A stretch of DNA of 5,227 nt from an uncultured Lachnospiraceae bacterium (GTDB taxonomy: Bacteria; Bacillota; Clostridia; Lachnospirales; Lachnospiraceae): contig CAOJLW010000177.1 in the NCBI GenBank assembly GCA_948438565.1, positions 1 through 5,227 on the forward strand. Direction: 5' to 3'. A program made the position numbers and the translations under genes. Below the pieces are notes generated by a model. That model saw nothing but the letters and a program-made list of their open reading frames with translations, had not been told where the DNA came from and did no database searches. This document shows, one piece after another, positions 4,415-5,227 of the stretch (positions within the stretch are counted from its first letter, which is position 1; each line of letters starts with the position of its first letter).

Positions 4415-5227
4415 ATGAGTAAATTGAAACGGTTATATTGTAAGTTGTCTGTGGTTATGGCAGTGTTTGTCATTGTGCTTACTGTTGTATTGTTAAACGG
4501 ACAGAGCGTTTTTGCGACTGGAGCCAATAACGGTAGCGCAGCGGAAGGGATTGAGGCGCCGTCGGGCGAGGATATTCCGGAGCCTACCGATCAAAGAGGT
4601 CGGCCTTTAGACAACGCTACTTCTGACAGTACAAATGGGGTATTCTTTAGCTATAATAATGAGGACGGGACATTGTCCGGATCTTTGCGGATGTTACTTG
4701 TACTGACGATTCTTTCTTTGGCGCCGTCATTTTTAATTATGGTGACGTCTTTTACCAGAATTGTTGTGGTGCTTCATTTTTTGCGGGCTGCAGTTGGTAC
4801 GCAGACCTCTCCGCCCAATCAGGTCTTGGTCGGGTTGGCCTTGTTTTTGACATTTTTTATTATGCAGCCGGTATTTACCCAAATTAATGAAAGAGCGATC
4901 CAGCCTTTTGATGCCGGAGAAATTACGCAGGAAGAAGCGATTCAAATTGGCAGTGAACCTTTGCGTGAATTTATGAATGGGCAGGTACAGACAAAGGATA
5001 TTGATTTGTTCATTCAGATTTCCGGCGAGACATATGATAGTTATGAAGAAGTTCCGTTTTCTATTTTGATTCCGAGTTTTGTAATCAGTGAGCTTCGACT
5101 ATCTTTTATCATAGGTTTTTTGATTTATATTCCATTTATTGTGATTGATATGGTAGTGGCCTCCGTGCTCATGTCTATGGGTATGATGATGCTTCCGCCA
5201 ACGACGATATCTCTGCCGTTTAAGATT
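4415..5227 (+). CDS. fliP: FliP flagellar type III export gate protein, 3' truncated by window
   Basis: FliP forms the core of the flagellar export gate with FliQ and FliR. The frame stays open for 271 codons to the window end; by comparison with known FliP about 25 residues are missing. Residues 1-34 look like a signal peptide (basic SKLKRLYCK, hydrophobic 11-27, probable cleavage after SVFA), in line with the cleaved signal of E. coli FliP. Residues 35-88 are a polar Asn/Ser/Gly/Glu-rich stretch. Then come hydrophobic segments at about 91-121 (LLVLTILSLAPSFLIMVTSF, TRIVVVLHFLRAA) and 136-155, a loop with PLREFM near 182-187, and the family signature region 218-262 (IPSFVISELRLSFIIGF, IPFIVIDMVVASVLMSMGM, MLPP). 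The final residues TISLPFKI match the usual FliP sequence. Start ATG 4415 lies 13 bases after fliO, with GGGA at 4405-4408 as a weak ribosome site. Confidence 0.96.
   Translation, partial: MSKLKRLYCKLSVVMAVFVIVLTVVLLNGQSVFATGANNGSAAEGIEAPSGEDIPEPTDQRGRPLDNATSDSTNGVFFSYNNEDGTLSGSLRMLLVLTILSLAPSFLIMVTSFTRIVVVLHFLRAAVGTQTSPPNQVLVGLALFLTFFIMQPVFTQINERAIQPFDAGEITQEEAIQIGSEPLREFMNGQVQTKDIDLFIQISGETYDSYEEVPFSILIPSFVISELRLSFIIGFLIYIPFIVIDMVVASVLMSMGMMMLPPTTISLPFKI

Noticed and set aside
4439..4443. Cys9 of FliP as a possible lipoprotein cysteine
   Set aside because: The cysteine precedes the hydrophobic core of the signal peptide, and there is no lipobox, so a standard cleaved signal peptide fits better.
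4733..4945. Minus-strand open frame of 70 codons opposite fliP
   Set aside because: It lies opposite conserved fliP helices, with basic low-information translation.

Overview
The window is an uninterrupted run of plus-strand flagellar genes, with both ends cut by the window edge: 'motA (last 28 codons) - motB - fliL - fliM - fliY - cheY - fliO - fliP (3' truncated)'. Gaps between genes range from a 1-base overlap (motA/motB) to about 31 bases. I see no promoter, terminator, RNA gene, mobile element or CRISPR array, and no stretch without a gene longer than 31 bases. It reads as the interior of one long polycistronic flagellar/chemotaxis operon.

The organism is most likely a Gram-positive anaerobe of the class Clostridia, plausibly Lachnospiraceae-like. 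This is inferred from gene content and order. The C-ring protein is FliY (CheC-like phosphatase fused to a FliN/SpoA domain) rather than a short FliN, and a stand-alone cheY sits between fliY and fliO, as in Bacillus and Clostridia fla/che operons. Unlike B. subtilis, motA and motB lie directly upstream of fliL, an arrangement familiar from Clostridia. Most genes have purine-rich Shine-Dalgarno sequences, and base composition looks moderate. No taxonomic marker is present, so this remains an inference.

Layout: 1-901 encodes the torque-generating stator (MotA C-terminus and MotB); 926-1438 the stator-associated FliL; 1470-3630 the switch complex (FliM and FliY); 3657-4019 the response regulator CheY; 4021-5227 the start of the flagellar type III export gate (FliO, FliP), presumably continuing into fliQ/fliR beyond the window.

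How they work together: phosphorylated CheY should bind the near-identical LSQxEI-type peptides at the N-termini of both FliM and FliY and change rotor behaviour. FliY, which keeps both CheC-type active-site motifs, should dephosphorylate CheY-P at the motor. MotA/MotB, helped by FliL, convert ion flow into torque. FliO and FliP build the export channel.

I found no undescribed system. The points worth a second look are variations inside known genes: a methionine-rich tandem repeat in the FliY linker, a PomB-like stator helix with Asn three residues after the ion-binding Asp, a Glu-rich MotB linker, an extended extracytoplasmic N-terminus in FliP, and two intragenic inverted repeats.
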